A stretch of DNA of 47,950 bases from Cypionkella sp. (lineage in GTDB: Bacteria; Pseudomonadota; Alphaproteobacteria; Rhodobacterales; Rhodobacteraceae): contig JALOTC010000050.1 of assembly GCA_025458085.1 (NCBI GenBank), positions 1-47,950 of the forward strand, given 5' to 3'. The notes under the pieces are model-generated. The model made no database searches, had not been told where the DNA came from, and saw nothing but the letters and a program-made list of their open reading frames with translations. Made by a program: the position numbers and the translations under genes. Within the stretch, counting starts at the first letter, position 1, and every line of letters starts with the position of its first letter. Of this stretch, positions 36,378 through 45,299 are shown one piece after another.

Positions 36378-37560
36378 ATGTTTCGCCGCCGCATGACCCT
36401 TGCCGAGGCTCAAAGCCTGCCCCGCTGGCGCAGGCCGGAAGGGTTGCTTGTGCTGATGGCGGCGGCAATGCCCTTGGCGTTTTCCACATGGTCGGCGCTG
36501 CTCAATAACTTCGTGATCGAAGTGGCGGGCTTTACCGGGGTCGAGATCGGCTGGCTGCATTCAGTGCGCGAAATTCCGGGCTTTCTGGCCATTGGCGTGA
36601 TCCTCGTGTTGCTTTTGGTCCGCGAACAGGTGCTGGCCTTGGTCAGCCTGATCCTTCTGGGTGTGGCAAGCGCGCTGACCGCGCAATTCCCAAGCCTCGG
36701 CGGTATCCTGTTCCTCACGCTGCTTTCCTCCATCGGGTTTCACTATTACGAGACGGTGAACCAATCCCTGCAGCTGCAATGGCTGGAAAAATCCCGCGCG
36801 CCAGAGGTTTTGGGCTGGCTGGTCGCGGTTGGGTCGGGGGCGAGCCTTGTGGCCTACCTTGCCCTTGTCGCGCTGTGGGACAATCTGGGGCTGTCCTATA
36901 ACACCGTCTATCTGGTGTCCGGCGGGTTGACCGCGCTGATCGCGGTGGCGGCCTTCCTGCTTTATCCGCAAGCTTTATTATGCGCTGCAATTCATGGCGG
37001 GGGCGCGGCGGCAGATTTTCGTCGTCTTTGCCGCCTTCATGATGGTCGAGAAATTCGGCATGGCGGTGCATGAGGTGACGGTGCTCTTCATCGTCAATTA
37101 CATCGCCAATATGGCGGCGGGGCCGTTCATCGGGAAATGGATCGGGCGCTTTGGTGACCGCAACATGATGTTGGTTCAATACAGCGGGCTGCTTATGGTG
37201 TTCCTCGCCTATGGCGGAATTTATGCCTTTGGCTGGGGCGTGGTGGTGGCGAGTGTGCTCTACATCCTCGATCATCTGTTCTTTTCCATGAACATCACGC
37301 TGAAAACCTATTTCCAAAAGATCGCCGATCCCGCCGATATCGCCCCCACGGCGGCGGTGGCCTTTACGATCAACCATATCGCGGCAGTGTTTTTGCCTGC
37401 GGCGCTCGGGTATTTGTGGGTTGTCTCGCCCGGCGGAGTGTTTCTGTTGGCGGCGGGCATGGCCAGCGTGTCGCTGGGCTTGTCGTTCCTTGTGCCGCGT
37501 GACCCTGCGCCGGGGTATGAGACGATTCTGGGCGGTGTGCGGCCCCAGCCTGCGGAATAG
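36378..37560 (+). pseudogene. MFS transporter, frameshifted in the middle
   Basis: Twelve-helix major-facilitator carrier of unknown substrate. The first frame (MFRRRMTLAEAQSLPRWRRP) covers the N-terminal six helices: LLNNFVIEVAGFTGVEIGWL, HSVREIPGFLAIGV, GFHYYETVNQSLQLQWLEKS. It leaves frame at about 36970, right after FLLYP. The second frame picks up with YYALQFMAGARRQIFVVFAA, MMVEKFGMAVHEVTVLFIV and runs to 37560. The junction reads tatccgcaagctttattatg. Relatives have a stretch of basic residues between these parts, so either one base was gained or some tens of bases were lost. Both halves are otherwise well preserved. The start is uncertain; ATG codons also occur at 36363 and 36393. Confidence 0.82.
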
Positions 37561-37624
37561 GGGCGACTGGCGCGGCGCGCGTGCGCCGCTATATTTCCGG
37601 AAAACCGATCAGGAGGCCCGCCCC

Positions 37625-38281
37625 ATGTTCTTCATCAACCGCGCCAAGATGCAGATGGTCGACCCGCGTGATGCGCTTCCCGGGCGGCCTGACCCGATCC
37701 CCACGGCAGAGCTGCATTTCCTGTCTGGCATCCCGCTGAAATCCCCCGTGCCTGCGGGCATGGAAGAGGCGATGTTCGGCATGGGCTGCTTTTGGGGGGT
37801 AGAGCGCAAATTCTGGCAGGTGCCAGGCGTCTGGCTGACCATGGTGGGCTATGCGGCGGGATACACCCCGAACCCGACCTATAAGGAAACCTGCACCCAA
37901 CTGACCGGGCATAATGAGGTGGTGCGGGTGATCTTTGACCCCGCGCAGGTCAGCTATGCCCAGCTCTTGAAGTTGTTTTGGGAAAACCACGATCCGACGC
38001 AAGGCATGCGGCAGGGCAATGACATCGGCTCCACCTATCGCAGCGGGATTTACACCTACTCCCCCGCGCAGGCCGAGGCGGCAGAGGCAAGCCGTGTCGC
38101 CTATCAGGCGGCGCTGACAGCGGCGGGGCGGGGCAAGATCACGACCGAGATCCTGCCCGTGCCGGTGTTTTACTATGCCGAGGATTACCACCAGCAATAT
38201 CTGGCGAAGAACCCCGATGGCTATTGCGGCATCGGTGGCACGGGCGTGACCTGCCCGATTGGCACGGGCGTGACCGCCTGA
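37625..38281 (+). CDS. msrA: Peptide methionine sulfoxide reductase MsrA
   Basis: Reduces methionine-S-sulfoxide in oxidised proteins. 218 residues; the catalytic cysteine at residue 55 is in [15 protein letters not shown], followed by [53 protein letters not shown] and [20 protein letters not shown] with a resolving cysteine near the end. AGGAGG precedes the ATG at 37625. The 30-residue N-terminal extension ([20 protein letters not shown]) is usual in alphaproteobacterial MsrA. Confidence 0.95.
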   Translation: MFFINRAKMQMVDPRDALPGRPDPIPTAELHFLSGIPLKSPVPAGMEEAMFGMGCFWGVERKFWQVPGVWLTMVGYAAGYTPNPTYKETCTQLTGHNEVVRVIFDPAQVSYAQLLKLFWENHDPTQGMRQGNDIGSTYRSGIYTYSPAQAEAAEASRVAYQAALTAAGRGKITTEILPVPVFYYAEDYHQQYLAKNPDGYCGIGGTGVTCPIGTGVTA

Positions 38282-38340
38282 GCGGTTGACCTTGGGTCGG
38301 GCCGGGTCTAACCCGGCCTGACCTAGACCCGGAGAGCGCC

Positions 38341-39213
38341 ATGCCCACCTATTCCGCCCTGACCACCCTTCCCGGCGAAGATGCGGCCGAGGCGCTCGGC
38401 GATGCCTTGGAGCGGATGGACCCGGCGCCAGAGGGTGTGGGTGTGTTCGAGATCGAAGATGACTCCGGGCTTTGGGAAGTGGGTGCTTATTTCCTTGAAC
38501 CACCGAATGAGGCCTTGCTCGAGGTTTTCGCGCTTGCCTTCGGGGCCAAGCCCTTTGCGATTTCCGAGGTGCCGGAAATCGACTGGGTCGCGCATGTACG
38601 GCGCGAACTCGCCCCGGTGGAGGCGGGGAGGTTCTTCGTCTATGGCAGCCATGATGCCGACAAAGTACCCGAGGGCCGCGTGGCCCTTCAGATCGAGGCG
38701 ACGGTGGCCTTTGGTACGGGACACCACGGCACGACGTTGGGCTGCCTGCGTGCCTTTGACCGGCTGTATGACGCGGGTGTCCGCCCCTCCAATGTGGCTG
38801 ATATCGGCTGCGGCACGGCTGTGCTGGCCATGGCGGCAGCGGCGGTGCTGCCCGAAGCGCGGGTGATCGCGAGCGACATTGACGAAGTCGCGGTCGAGGT
38901 CGCGCGGGCCAATGTGGCGATCAACGGGCTGGAGGGGCGCATCGAGTGCCTAGAGGCCCCGGGTTTTGACCATCCGACCCTAGCCGAAGCTGCGCCGTTT
39001 GATCTCGTCTTTGCCAATATCCTGAAGGGCCCGCTGATCGAACTGGCCCCGGATGTGGCGCGCCACTTGGCCTCCGGTGGGCTGGCGATCCTGTCTGGCC
39101 TGCTGGTCGTGCAGGCAGAGGCGGTGACAGCGGCCTATTTGGAGGCGGGCCATAGTCTTGCAGGCCGCGAAGATATTGGCGAATGGTCCACATTGGTGAT
39201 GCGGCGGAACTAA
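38341..39213 (+). CDS. prmA: Ribosomal protein L11 methyltransferase
   Basis: Trimethylates L11 using S-adenosylmethionine. 290 residues: N-terminal substrate domain (FEIEDDSGLWEVGAYF), then IEATVAFGTGHHGTTLGCLR, the SAM motif VADIGCGTAVLAMAAAAV, SDIDEVAVEVARANVAING, and the NILKGPLIELAPDVARHLA block in place of a base-methylase NPPY. The ribosome site GGAGAG precedes the ATG at 38341. It follows msrA by 59 bp on the same strand. Confidence 0.93.
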   Translation: MPTYSALTTLPGEDAAEALGDALERMDPAPEGVGVFEIEDDSGLWEVGAYFLEPPNEALLEVFALAFGAKPFAISEVPEIDWVAHVRRELAPVEAGRFFVYGSHDADKVPEGRVALQIEATVAFGTGHHGTTLGCLRAFDRLYDAGVRPSNVADIGCGTAVLAMAAAAVLPEARVIASDIDEVAVEVARANVAINGLEGRIECLEAPGFDHPTLAEAAPFDLVFANILKGPLIELAPDVARHLASGGLAILSGLLVVQAEAVTAAYLEAGHSLAGREDIGEWSTLVMRRN

Positions 39214-39305
39214 GGCGGCCGTGGCCGTTCCGCCGCAATTGCCTTCTTTTCGCCACATTCCGAAAGTATCCAGACTGTGGTGGGGGTCGTATTGAGGGTA
39301 ATCTC

Positions 39306-39677
39306 ATGTCCGACCCAGGGTATTCTGAATTTTATGAACGCGTCAGCCGGATCGAAAAAGCCCGAGCCTCCGGCTTTGGTTTTGAGGCTGTGGGTACGCT
39401 CGGCCGATCTTTCTATACTGGCGCTGCGCGGCGCGGGCGGCGTTGGCGCTTTCCGGTTGTGCGTCTTTTGATTGTATGCGCCTTCAGCGCCACGATCGCG
39501 AAGGCACTTTTCCTGCATCATCTGGGTTTTGCCCCCTATCAGGACCGTATTGCCCAAATGCAGGCAGCAGGTGGGGTCCAACAGGTTGGGGCATGGCTGC
39601 TTCAGCCAGATGTGGTAACGGTAGCACTTGCGCGGCAGATCACGCTCTTTGCCAGCCGTAGCCCGCACGAGTCCTGA
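39306..39677 (+). CDS. Small single-span membrane protein, unknown function
   Basis: 123 residues, MSDPGYSEFYERVSRIEKAR. The N-terminal 45 residues are soluble and charged, a basic RRGRRWRF segment precedes a hydrophobic helix (VVRLLIVCAFSATIAKALF), and the rest (QDRIAQMQAAGGVQQVGAWL) is probably periplasmic. By the positive-inside rule the N-terminus is cytoplasmic. An AGGG site lies before the ATG. I do not recognise a named family; similar small proteins are common in Rhodobacterales genomes. Confidence 0.75.
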   Translation: MSDPGYSEFYERVSRIEKARASGFGFEAVGTLGRSFYTGAARRGRRWRFPVVRLLIVCAFSATIAKALFLHHLGFAPYQDRIAQMQAAGGVQQVGAWLLQPDVVTVALARQITLFASRSPHES

Positions 39678-39686
39678 TTTCTTCTC

Positions 39687-39721
39687 AGCAAAGCAAAAAG
39701 CCGCCGGGTTTCCGGCGGCTT
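39687..39721 (-). terminator. Intrinsic terminator of the first DUF1127 gene
   Basis: Perfect ten-pair stem AAGCCGCCGG/CCGGCGGCTT with a GTTT loop (39698-39721), followed on the minus strand by TTTTTGCTTTGC. It may end the convergent small membrane-protein gene as well. Confidence 0.8.
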
Positions 39722-39746
39722 GTCTATTTGCACGCAGTGGTGCGGG

Positions 39747-39950
39747 TCAGCGTCCAATCATCTCGATATCGGCGCGGCACAGCCCGATGTCGTCCAATTC
39801 GCGGTCGGTCAGGCGCGACAGGGTCTTGCGGGTCACGCGGGCATCGTTCCAAGCTGCGATCATGGCGAAGATCGCGCCGACGCCTTGAATGAAGCGGAAA
39901 GTCGAGATGGCGCCGAAGGGCGCCGGGCGGGACGTCTCATAGGCGGCCAT
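39747..39950 (-). CDS. DUF1127 (YjiS-like) small protein
   Basis: 67 residues, MAAYETSRPAPFGAISTFRF. The conserved DUF1127 core is RKTLSRLTDRELDDIGLCRADIE; members of this family are small, arginine-rich, stress-induced proteins, and some bind RNA. AAGGAA lies before the ATG and a strong terminator follows, so the gene is an independent, probably highly transcribed unit. A second DUF1127 gene lies at 42.8 kb. Confidence 0.9.
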   Translation of the reverse strand: MAAYETSRPAPFGAISTFRFIQGVGAIFAMIAAWNDARVTRKTLSRLTDRELDDIGLCRADIEMIGR

Positions 39951-40289
39951 GGCGGTGTTCCTTTTTCATAACTGCTCATATCGAAGGCTCATTGACCTTC
40001 GAGGAGGCAGATAGTGATGCTGCAGGTGCAAAGCAATCGCTGGAATGGCAATCCCGCCATGCAGAAAACGCAAGAGGAGCGCCACAAAATCGCCCAATTT
40101 CCTCGGGGCTGCGGCGCTCTGATCTTTTCCGTCGCTCTGTTGCGACAGGAGGTCGTTTTCGCTGCGTTTGCATAACGGCTTTGTGACGGGTCTGCAAGGG
40201 CCGGATGGGGCGCCGTGCGCAGCGGGAAATCGCGCTTGGCGGATGTTCCCCTTTCGTGCTAGCCCTGTGGCAAAGAAAAGGGAGCAGCC
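39951..40289. other. Intergenic region between DUF1127 and ruvC
   Basis: About 340 bp. It contains the DUF1127 promoter region and one 52-codon frame (40017-40175, MLQVQSNRWNGNPAMQKTQE) behind GAGGAGG at ten bases. The frame has no recognised family and its composition is not clearly coding, so it is not called as a gene. Confidence 0.4.
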
Positions 40290-40796
40290 ATGCGCGTTCT
40301 GGGGATAGACCCGGGCCTTCGGAATTTGGGCTGGGGCGTGATCGATGTCACAGGGGCGCGGATTTCGCATGTGGCCAATGGCATCCTCCATTCCGAAGGC
40401 GATGATCTCGCCCAGCGTCTGTGTTCCTTGCATGCCCAACTGACCGAGGTTTTGCGCCAACACATGCCCGATGCGGCGGCGGTGGAACATACATTCGTGA
40501 ACAAAGATGCAGTGGCCACGCTGAAACTCGGGCAGGCGCGGGGGATTGCCTTGTTGGTGCCCGCACAATTCGGGCTGACGGTCGGCGAATATGCCCCGAA
40601 TGCGGTGAAAAAGACTGTTGTGGGCGTGGGCCACGCTGCCAAAGTTCAGGTTGACCATATGGTGCGGTTGCACCTGCCGGGGGTGCAGGTGGCGGGGCCG
40701 GATGCGGCGGATGCCTTGGCGGTGGCAATCTGCCATGCGCACCACCTGCAATCCTCCGGTCGGTTGGCGGCGGCAGTCAAAAGGGCGGCGGGATGA
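40290..40796 (+). CDS. ruvC: Holliday-junction endonuclease RuvC
   Basis: Cuts Holliday junctions symmetrically with bound Mg2+. 168 residues. Acidic active site: Asp7 in [15 protein letters not shown], the glutamate in [12 protein letters not shown], and the aspartates of [16 protein letters not shown]. The end overlaps the ruvA start by four bases (ATGA). AGGGAG lies just before the ATG. Confidence 0.95.
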   Translation: MRVLGIDPGLRNLGWGVIDVTGARISHVANGILHSEGDDLAQRLCSLHAQLTEVLRQHMPDAAAVEHTFVNKDAVATLKLGQARGIALLVPAQFGLTVGEYAPNAVKKTVVGVGHAAKVQVDHMVRLHLPGVQVAGPDAADALAVAICHAHHLQSSGRLAAAVKRAAG

Positions 40797-41482
40797 TTGG
40801 CAAGATTACGGGGCGGCTGGATTGGCGGGGTACTGACTCTGTTCTGATCGATGTGCGTGGCGTGGGCTACATTGTCCATGTCAGTGACCGGACGCTCGCT
40901 AGCCTGCCTGTTCTGGGTGAGCCTGTGGCGCTGTACACCGAACTGGTCGTGCGGGAGGATTTGCTCCAACTGATCGGTTTTCCGACGATGCTGGAAAAAG
41001 AATGGCATCGCCTTCTGATCACGGTGCAAGGCGTGGGCGCAAAGGCCGCCCTGGCGATCCTTGGCACGCTGGGGCCGGAGGGAGTGAGCCGGGCAATCAC
41101 CCTTGGCGATGCGCGGGCAGTGCAAGCGGCACCGGGGGTCGGGCCCAAGTTGGCACAGCGGATCATCCTTGAGCTGAAGGCCAAGGCCCCGGCGGTGATG
41201 GCGGCAGGCGTCAGCCTGTCGGCGCGCGCCGATGTCGGGCCCGATGGGCTGGAGCCGGTGACCGAAGCCCCCACTGCGCGCTCCCCGAGCGGGGCATTGC
41301 GCAAAGAATCGACCGCGACCGCGCGCGCAGCCTTTGCCGCTGATGCGCTTTCGGCTCTCCTGAACCTCGGTTACGGGCAGGCGGATGCTGCCCAAGCGGT
41401 TGCCACAGTCGCTGGCGAGGAGGCGGGCGCCGATACAGCCACGCTGATCCGTCGCGCGCTAAAACTGCTGGCCCCACGATAG
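40793..41482 (+). CDS. ruvA: Holliday-junction DNA helicase subunit RuvA
   Basis: Holds the four-way junction for the RuvB motor. 229 residues: OB-fold domain I ([33 protein letters not shown]), helix-hairpin-helix domain II ([15 protein letters not shown] and [17 protein letters not shown]), an unconserved acidic linker and domain III ([18 protein letters not shown]). It is coupled to ruvC by a four-base overlap. ruvB, usually next, is not present; rpmG follows instead. Confidence 0.95.
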   Translation: MIGKITGRLDWRGTDSVLIDVRGVGYIVHVSDRTLASLPVLGEPVALYTELVVREDLLQLIGFPTMLEKEWHRLLITVQGVGAKAALAILGTLGPEGVSRAITLGDARAVQAAPGVGPKLAQRIILELKAKAPAVMAAGVSLSARADVGPDGLEPVTEAPTARSPSGALRKESTATARAAFAADALSALLNLGYGQADAAQAVATVAGEEAGADTATLIRRALKLLAPR

Positions 41483-41609
41483 CGCGGGATTGCGGATTAT
41501 CGGGTTTCGCGGGCGGTTTGGCTGTTGACTCTCCCCGGTTCCCGAGTAAAAGGCGGGCTTCAAGGATTTCGGCGGGGAGCTTCGTTTCCCCGATTCAGGA
41601 GAGACGACT

Positions 41610-41733
41610 ATGGCGAAGCCGACGACGATCAAGATCCGTCTGAACTCGACGGCGGGCACCGGGCACTTCTATGTGACCAAGAAGAATGCCCGCACCATGA
41701 CCGATCGAATACAAGGAAGGCAAGATCAAGTAA
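41610..41733 (+). pseudogene. rpmG: rpmG, ribosomal protein L33, with a 44-nt deletion
   Basis: L33 is a 55-residue protein of the large ribosomal subunit. The first 31 codons are normal ([31 protein letters not shown]), with AGGAGA before the ATG. After ACC-GATCG the sequence jumps to GAATACAAGGAAGGCAAG, which in another frame encodes the usual VEYKEGKIK ending and stop at 41731-41733. The remnant is 124 nt against 168 for a complete gene, so 44 nt are absent, removing about 15 residues and the frame. Read straight through, the first frame ends at 41744 with an unrelated tail. A terminator follows normally. Confidence 0.88.
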
Positions 41734-41752
41734 GATCCTGCTGACTGGGAAC

Positions 41753-41778
41753 AAGGGCCGCCTTCGGGCGGCCTTTTG
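41753..41778 (+). terminator. Intrinsic terminator after rpmG
   Basis: Stem GGCCGCC/GGCGGCC with a TTCG tetraloop (41756-41773), preceded by AA and followed by TTTT. Confidence 0.85.
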
Positions 41779-41837
41779 CGTTTCCGGTCATGCCTTCTGC
41801 GCCAAAAAACGTGTATACCGCTTTGTTTCTGAACTGA

Positions 41838-41868
41838 AGAAAAGAAAAGGGCCGCCCGAAGGCGGCCC
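41838..41868 (-). terminator. Intrinsic terminator of the Bax-inhibitor-like gene
   Basis: Stem GGGCCGCC/GGCGGCCC around a four-base loop (TTCG on the minus strand), followed on that strand by TTTTCTTTTCTTC. It mirrors the rpmG terminator across the convergent junction. Confidence 0.85.
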
Positions 41869-41892
41869 ATTCCTTACGTCATGATCCCCAAG

Positions 41893-42633
41893 TCACTCGC
41901 GGTTCCCGAAGAACTGCAACAGGAACATGAACATGTTGATGAAATCGAGGTAGAGCTGCAGCGCGCCCATGATGGCGGCCTTGCCCAGCCACTCCTGATC
42001 CGCTGCCATGGCATGCTGGATGTAGGTGTTCTTGATGTTCTGCGTGTCATAGGCGGTCAGACCCGCAAAGATCAGCACGCCAATGACAGAGATCGCGAAG
42101 GCCAGCGCCGAGGAAGCGAGGAAGATGTTCACGATCATCGCCACGACAAGACCGATCACCCCCATCATCAGGAAGGTGCCCAGACCCGAGAGGTCCTTCT
42201 TGGTCGTGTAGCCATAGAGCGACAGCCCCGCAAAGGCGATTGCGGTGATTAGGAAGGTTTGTGCGATGGACACGCCCGTAAAGACCTGGAAAATCCAGGC
42301 GAGCGACAGGCCCATCACCGAGGCATACACATAGAAGAACAGTTGTGCCGCGGCCACGGACAGGCGATTGATCATCGCGCCGAAAGCAAAGACCATGATC
42401 AGGGGCGCGAACATCACGACCCAGCCCAGAATGCTCATCGACCCGGTGACAGGATCGCGCAGGAGCGACATGAGCACATCGGTCGTGCCAACCGCCCAAG
42501 CAACGCCACCGGTCAGCAGCATGCCCACGGACATCAGCCCGTAGACTTTGTTCATATGGGCGCGAAGCCCTTCGTCAATCTGGGCGGCCCGTACGCCGGC
42601 GCCGGCCGTGCGGATCGTCGTGTAGTCAGCCAT
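41893..42633 (-). CDS. Bax inhibitor-1/YccA family membrane protein
   Basis: 246 residues with seven membrane helices. Starts MADYTTIRTAGAGVRAAQID; helix 1 is VYGLMSVGMLLTGGVAWAVG. Family marks are the TAIAFAGLSLYGYTTKKDLS segment, FLMMGVIGLVVAMIVNIFL and the LTAYDTQNIKNTY motif near the end, followed by ALQLYLDFINMFMFLLQFFG. Members form pH-sensitive calcium-leak channels or interact with FtsH; the bacterial role is unsettled. Confidence 0.94.
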   Translation of the reverse strand: MADYTTIRTAGAGVRAAQIDEGLRAHMNKVYGLMSVGMLLTGGVAWAVGTTDVLMSLLRDPVTGSMSILGWVVMFAPLIMVFAFGAMINRLSVAAAQLFFYVYASVMGLSLAWIFQVFTGVSIAQTFLITAIAFAGLSLYGYTTKKDLSGLGTFLMMGVIGLVVAMIVNIFLASSALAFAISVIGVLIFAGLTAYDTQNIKNTYIQHAMAADQEWLGKAAIMGALQLYLDFINMFMFLLQFFGNRE

Positions 42634-42765
42634 GTCATCCCTCCGATGGAAGCGCGTTATGCCCGGACAGCATAGACTACCCGGATTATGGCTCGAATAT
42701 CGGAAGGCGGCGCCGTTATTTCAAGAAGAACCGACGAAAAGCTGACTCCGCCACAGGACTTTTTG

Positions 42766-43008
42766 TTAAAATCCCCAACGTGCGGGCGATGCCGCGGGCA
42801 GTGACGGCGCAGGGCGCAGGGATGCGATCCCGGCATCATCCTGCGACAGGCCAATGTCCCGCAGCATCCGTGCGTCCAGACGTGCCAAAGTCCGACGCTG
42901 GCGATAGCTGGACAGCAGAGTGGTAAGGCTGCGGGCTAGGCGAGAGAGGCCACCCGCCGTTTGCACCTGCCGGGTGGCAAGGCTTGCGGTGTGGAGCGAG
43001 GCGAACAT
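42766..43008 (-). CDS. DUF1127 (YjiS-like) small protein, second copy
   Basis: 80 residues, MFASLHTASLATRQVQTAGG. The DUF1127 core is RQRRTLARLDARMLRDIGLSQDDA. AAAGGAAA lies six bases before the ATG at 43008. It is transcribed away from a LysR-type regulator 126 bp upstream, which may control it. It is clearly diverged from the copy at 39.7 kb. Confidence 0.88.
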   Translation of the reverse strand: MFASLHTASLATRQVQTAGGLSRLARSLTTLLSSYRQRRTLARLDARMLRDIGLSQDDAGIASLRPAPSLPAASPARWGF

Positions 43009-43134
43009 AGTCTTTCCTTTCGGGCGTCGTGAGATCAGCGCGGGGCAATGGCCCCCCATTTCTCTGGTCCTTTACGCCTAAAATATGCATAATGAAAACG
43101 AATGAATGTGAATTGTGATATCAGGAAATGTGAT

Positions 43135-44010
43135 ATGCCGCGCAATCTTGATCTGGTCGCCCTTCGGGCATTTGTGGCGGTTGCCGATGCGGGCGGTGTG
43201 ACCCGTGCCGCCGGATTTCTGAATCTGACGCAATCCGCCGTTTCCATGCAGATAAAACGTCTGGAACAGGCGATGTCCGTCGACCTGCTGGACCGCGCCG
43301 GCCGGCAGGTCGGGCTGACTCCCGCAGGCGAGGTGCTTTTGGGCTATGCGCGCAAGATGCTCGCCTTGAACGACGAGGCTTTGGCGCGGCTCACGCGTGA
43401 TCCGCATGAGGGTGAGATTGTGCTGGGTGTGCCGCATGATGTGGTCTATCCGGTCATCCCGCAGGTCCTGCAGCATTTCGCGCGCAGCTTCCCGCGGATG
43501 CGCGTGACACTCCTGTCCTCTTTCACGCGGGTGCTTCAGGCGCAATTTGGCCGGGGCGAATGTGACATCATCCTCACAACGGAAGATCAGGTGGAGCCGG
43601 GAGGCGAAACGCTGGCTGAACTACCCCTTGTCTGGGTCGGTGCGCCGGCTGGCATTGCATGGAAGCAGCGCCCACTACGATTAGCCTACGAACATAATTG
43701 CATTTTTCGACAAGGCGTTCAGGCAGCGCTGGATACGGCCGGTATTCAGTGGGAAATGGCGGTGGAAAGCGACTCCACCCGCACAATAGAGGCCAGCGTG
43801 AGCGCGGATCTGGCCGTGCATACGGTTCTTGCCGGGTCCGAACCGCCTTATGTGGAGCGGATCAGCCACGGCGGCACCTTGCCGGAACTGACACGGATGA
43901 AGGTGAACCTTTATGTTGCAGACCCTGTTCACAGCCCTGCGGTTCTTGAATTGGCGGCGCTGATCCGCCGCGCTTATGCCGCGCGCAGAGCGGCGCGGGT
44001 GGTCGCCTAG
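43135..44010 (+). CDS. LysR-family transcriptional regulator
   Basis: 291 residues. N-terminal helix-turn-helix: LDLVALRAFVAVADAGGVTR, AAGFLNLTQSAVSMQIKRLE. The periplasmic-binding-like effector domain begins near residue 90 (GEIVLGVPHDVVYPVIPQVL). I use the ATG at 43135 because AGGAA lies just before it and the family motif begins at once. It is divergent from a DUF1127 gene and convergent with a quinone oxidoreductase. The two stop codons overlap in a CTAG at 44007-44010. The effector is unknown. Confidence 0.9.
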   Translation: MPRNLDLVALRAFVAVADAGGVTRAAGFLNLTQSAVSMQIKRLEQAMSVDLLDRAGRQVGLTPAGEVLLGYARKMLALNDEALARLTRDPHEGEIVLGVPHDVVYPVIPQVLQHFARSFPRMRVTLLSSFTRVLQAQFGRGECDIILTTEDQVEPGGETLAELPLVWVGAPAGIAWKQRPLRLAYEHNCIFRQGVQAALDTAGIQWEMAVESDSTRTIEASVSADLAVHTVLAGSEPPYVERISHGGTLPELTRMKVNLYVADPVHSPAVLELAALIRRAYAARRAARVVA

Positions 44011-44972
44011 GCCCTTGTCTGGATCACGACTTTGCCCGTCGCCTTGCGGCTGCGCAGCATCTCCAGCCCTTCGTGGAGGTTCTCCATCGGCAAAACGGCA
44101 CAGACATGAGGCCGCAAAGCCCCCGCGCCATGCCACGCAAACAGATCCGAAAGGCTCTGGCGGATCAGATGGGGCGCAAAGGTGACATAGCCGCCCAGCC
44201 AAAAGCCAATAACGGTGACATTCTTGACCAAGAGGTGATTGGCGGGAACCTGCGGCACCTCCCCTCCGGCAAATCCGATGCAAAGGATGCGGCCATCTGG
44301 TCGCGTTGCACTCAGTGCCGCGCGAAAGACATCCCCGCCGACCGTGTCATAGGTGACATCCACCCCGCCAAGTCCGCGCAACTGCTCTTTCAAATCGTGA
44401 CACTCACTGTCGATGACGATCTCTGCCCCTGCCGCCTGTGCGATGGCCAGCTTTTCTGCGCCGCGTGCTGTTGCGATCACGCGTGCGCCCAGGTGTTTGC
44501 CAATCTCTACCGCGGTCAGTCCGACGCCGCCTGCTGCTCCGGTAACGAGCAATGTCTCTCTGGCAGCAAGCTGCGCCTTATGGGTCAGGGCGAGGTGCGA
44601 GGTGCCATAGGCGATCAGAAATCCTGCGGCAACCTCATGCGTCATATCGTCAGGCAAGGGAACAAGTTGATCTGCTGGAAAGCAACCATATTCTGCCAGC
44701 CCACCATGGCCTGCGTAACAGGCGACGCGGGTGCCAGGGGCGGGGCCGGTCACGCCCGGCCCAAGCGCCACCACCTCGCCTGAAAGTTCCAGTCCGGGAA
44801 TAAACGGCAGGGCCGGGGTCGCTTGATAACGGCCCTCGACCATCAACAGATCGGCGAAGTTCAAGCCGCAGGCATGGATGCGCAAAAGCACCTCACCCGC
44901 GGCGGGGGCCGGAACATCTGCCTCTCCGAGCTGCGGCAGAGTTCCAAATGCAGTCATTGCCCAGCGGCGCAT
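44007..44972 (-). CDS. Zinc-free quinone oxidoreductase (MDR family)
   Basis: NADPH-dependent reductase of the medium-chain family, 321 residues, MRRWAMTAFGTLPQLGEADV. Motifs: ACGLNFADLLMVEGRYQ, PFIPGLELSGEV, the dinucleotide motif LLVTGAAGGVGLTAVEIGKHL, and DVTYDTVGGDVFRAAL. The zinc-binding cysteines of true alcohol dehydrogenases are absent. The start at 44972 begins the family's N-terminus; the open frame extends further without homology. Substrate is unknown; NADPH:quinone or enoyl reductions are typical. Confidence 0.88.
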   Translation of the reverse strand: MRRWAMTAFGTLPQLGEADVPAPAAGEVLLRIHACGLNFADLLMVEGRYQATPALPFIPGLELSGEVVALGPGVTGPAPGTRVACYAGHGGLAEYGCFPADQLVPLPDDMTHEVAAGFLIAYGTSHLALTHKAQLAARETLLVTGAAGGVGLTAVEIGKHLGARVIATARGAEKLAIAQAAGAEIVIDSECHDLKEQLRGLGGVDVTYDTVGGDVFRAALSATRPDGRILCIGFAGGEVPQVPANHLLVKNVTVIGFWLGGYVTFAPHLIRQSLSDLFAWHGAGALRPHVCAVLPMENLHEGLEMLRSRKATGKVVIQTRA

Positions 44973-45299
44973 GCGGCGTTGCACAGGTATCTCCCCGTTT
45001 TGCAGACTGATACCGCGCCCTTTTTCCTGCGCCAAGCTGCATTTGATTGCAAAATGGGTCAATCCCCCAAGGTCAGATTCGCATAATGCAATGCAATTTG
45101 GAATACCCGTTATGGGTGCATTGCGCCTTGCTCTCACGTCTCATGGGGGAAGTGCATTCGCGCCCTGCGTGTGCCCGAAATCTCTTGCACGAAAGGATAG
45201 GGGCAATGGGCGCTGTGCGCGGGTCACATCGACCAAGGTCCTATATTCGCATCTTGGCACATCTGTTGCTTGTGAACTGGTAGACAACAGGAGTTCGTA

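Noticed and set aside
40017-40175. A 52-codon frame behind a good ribosome-site-like GAGGAGG
   Set aside because: Spacing is long (ten bases), no family is recognised and no coupling to neighbours is seen; noted only under the intergenic region.
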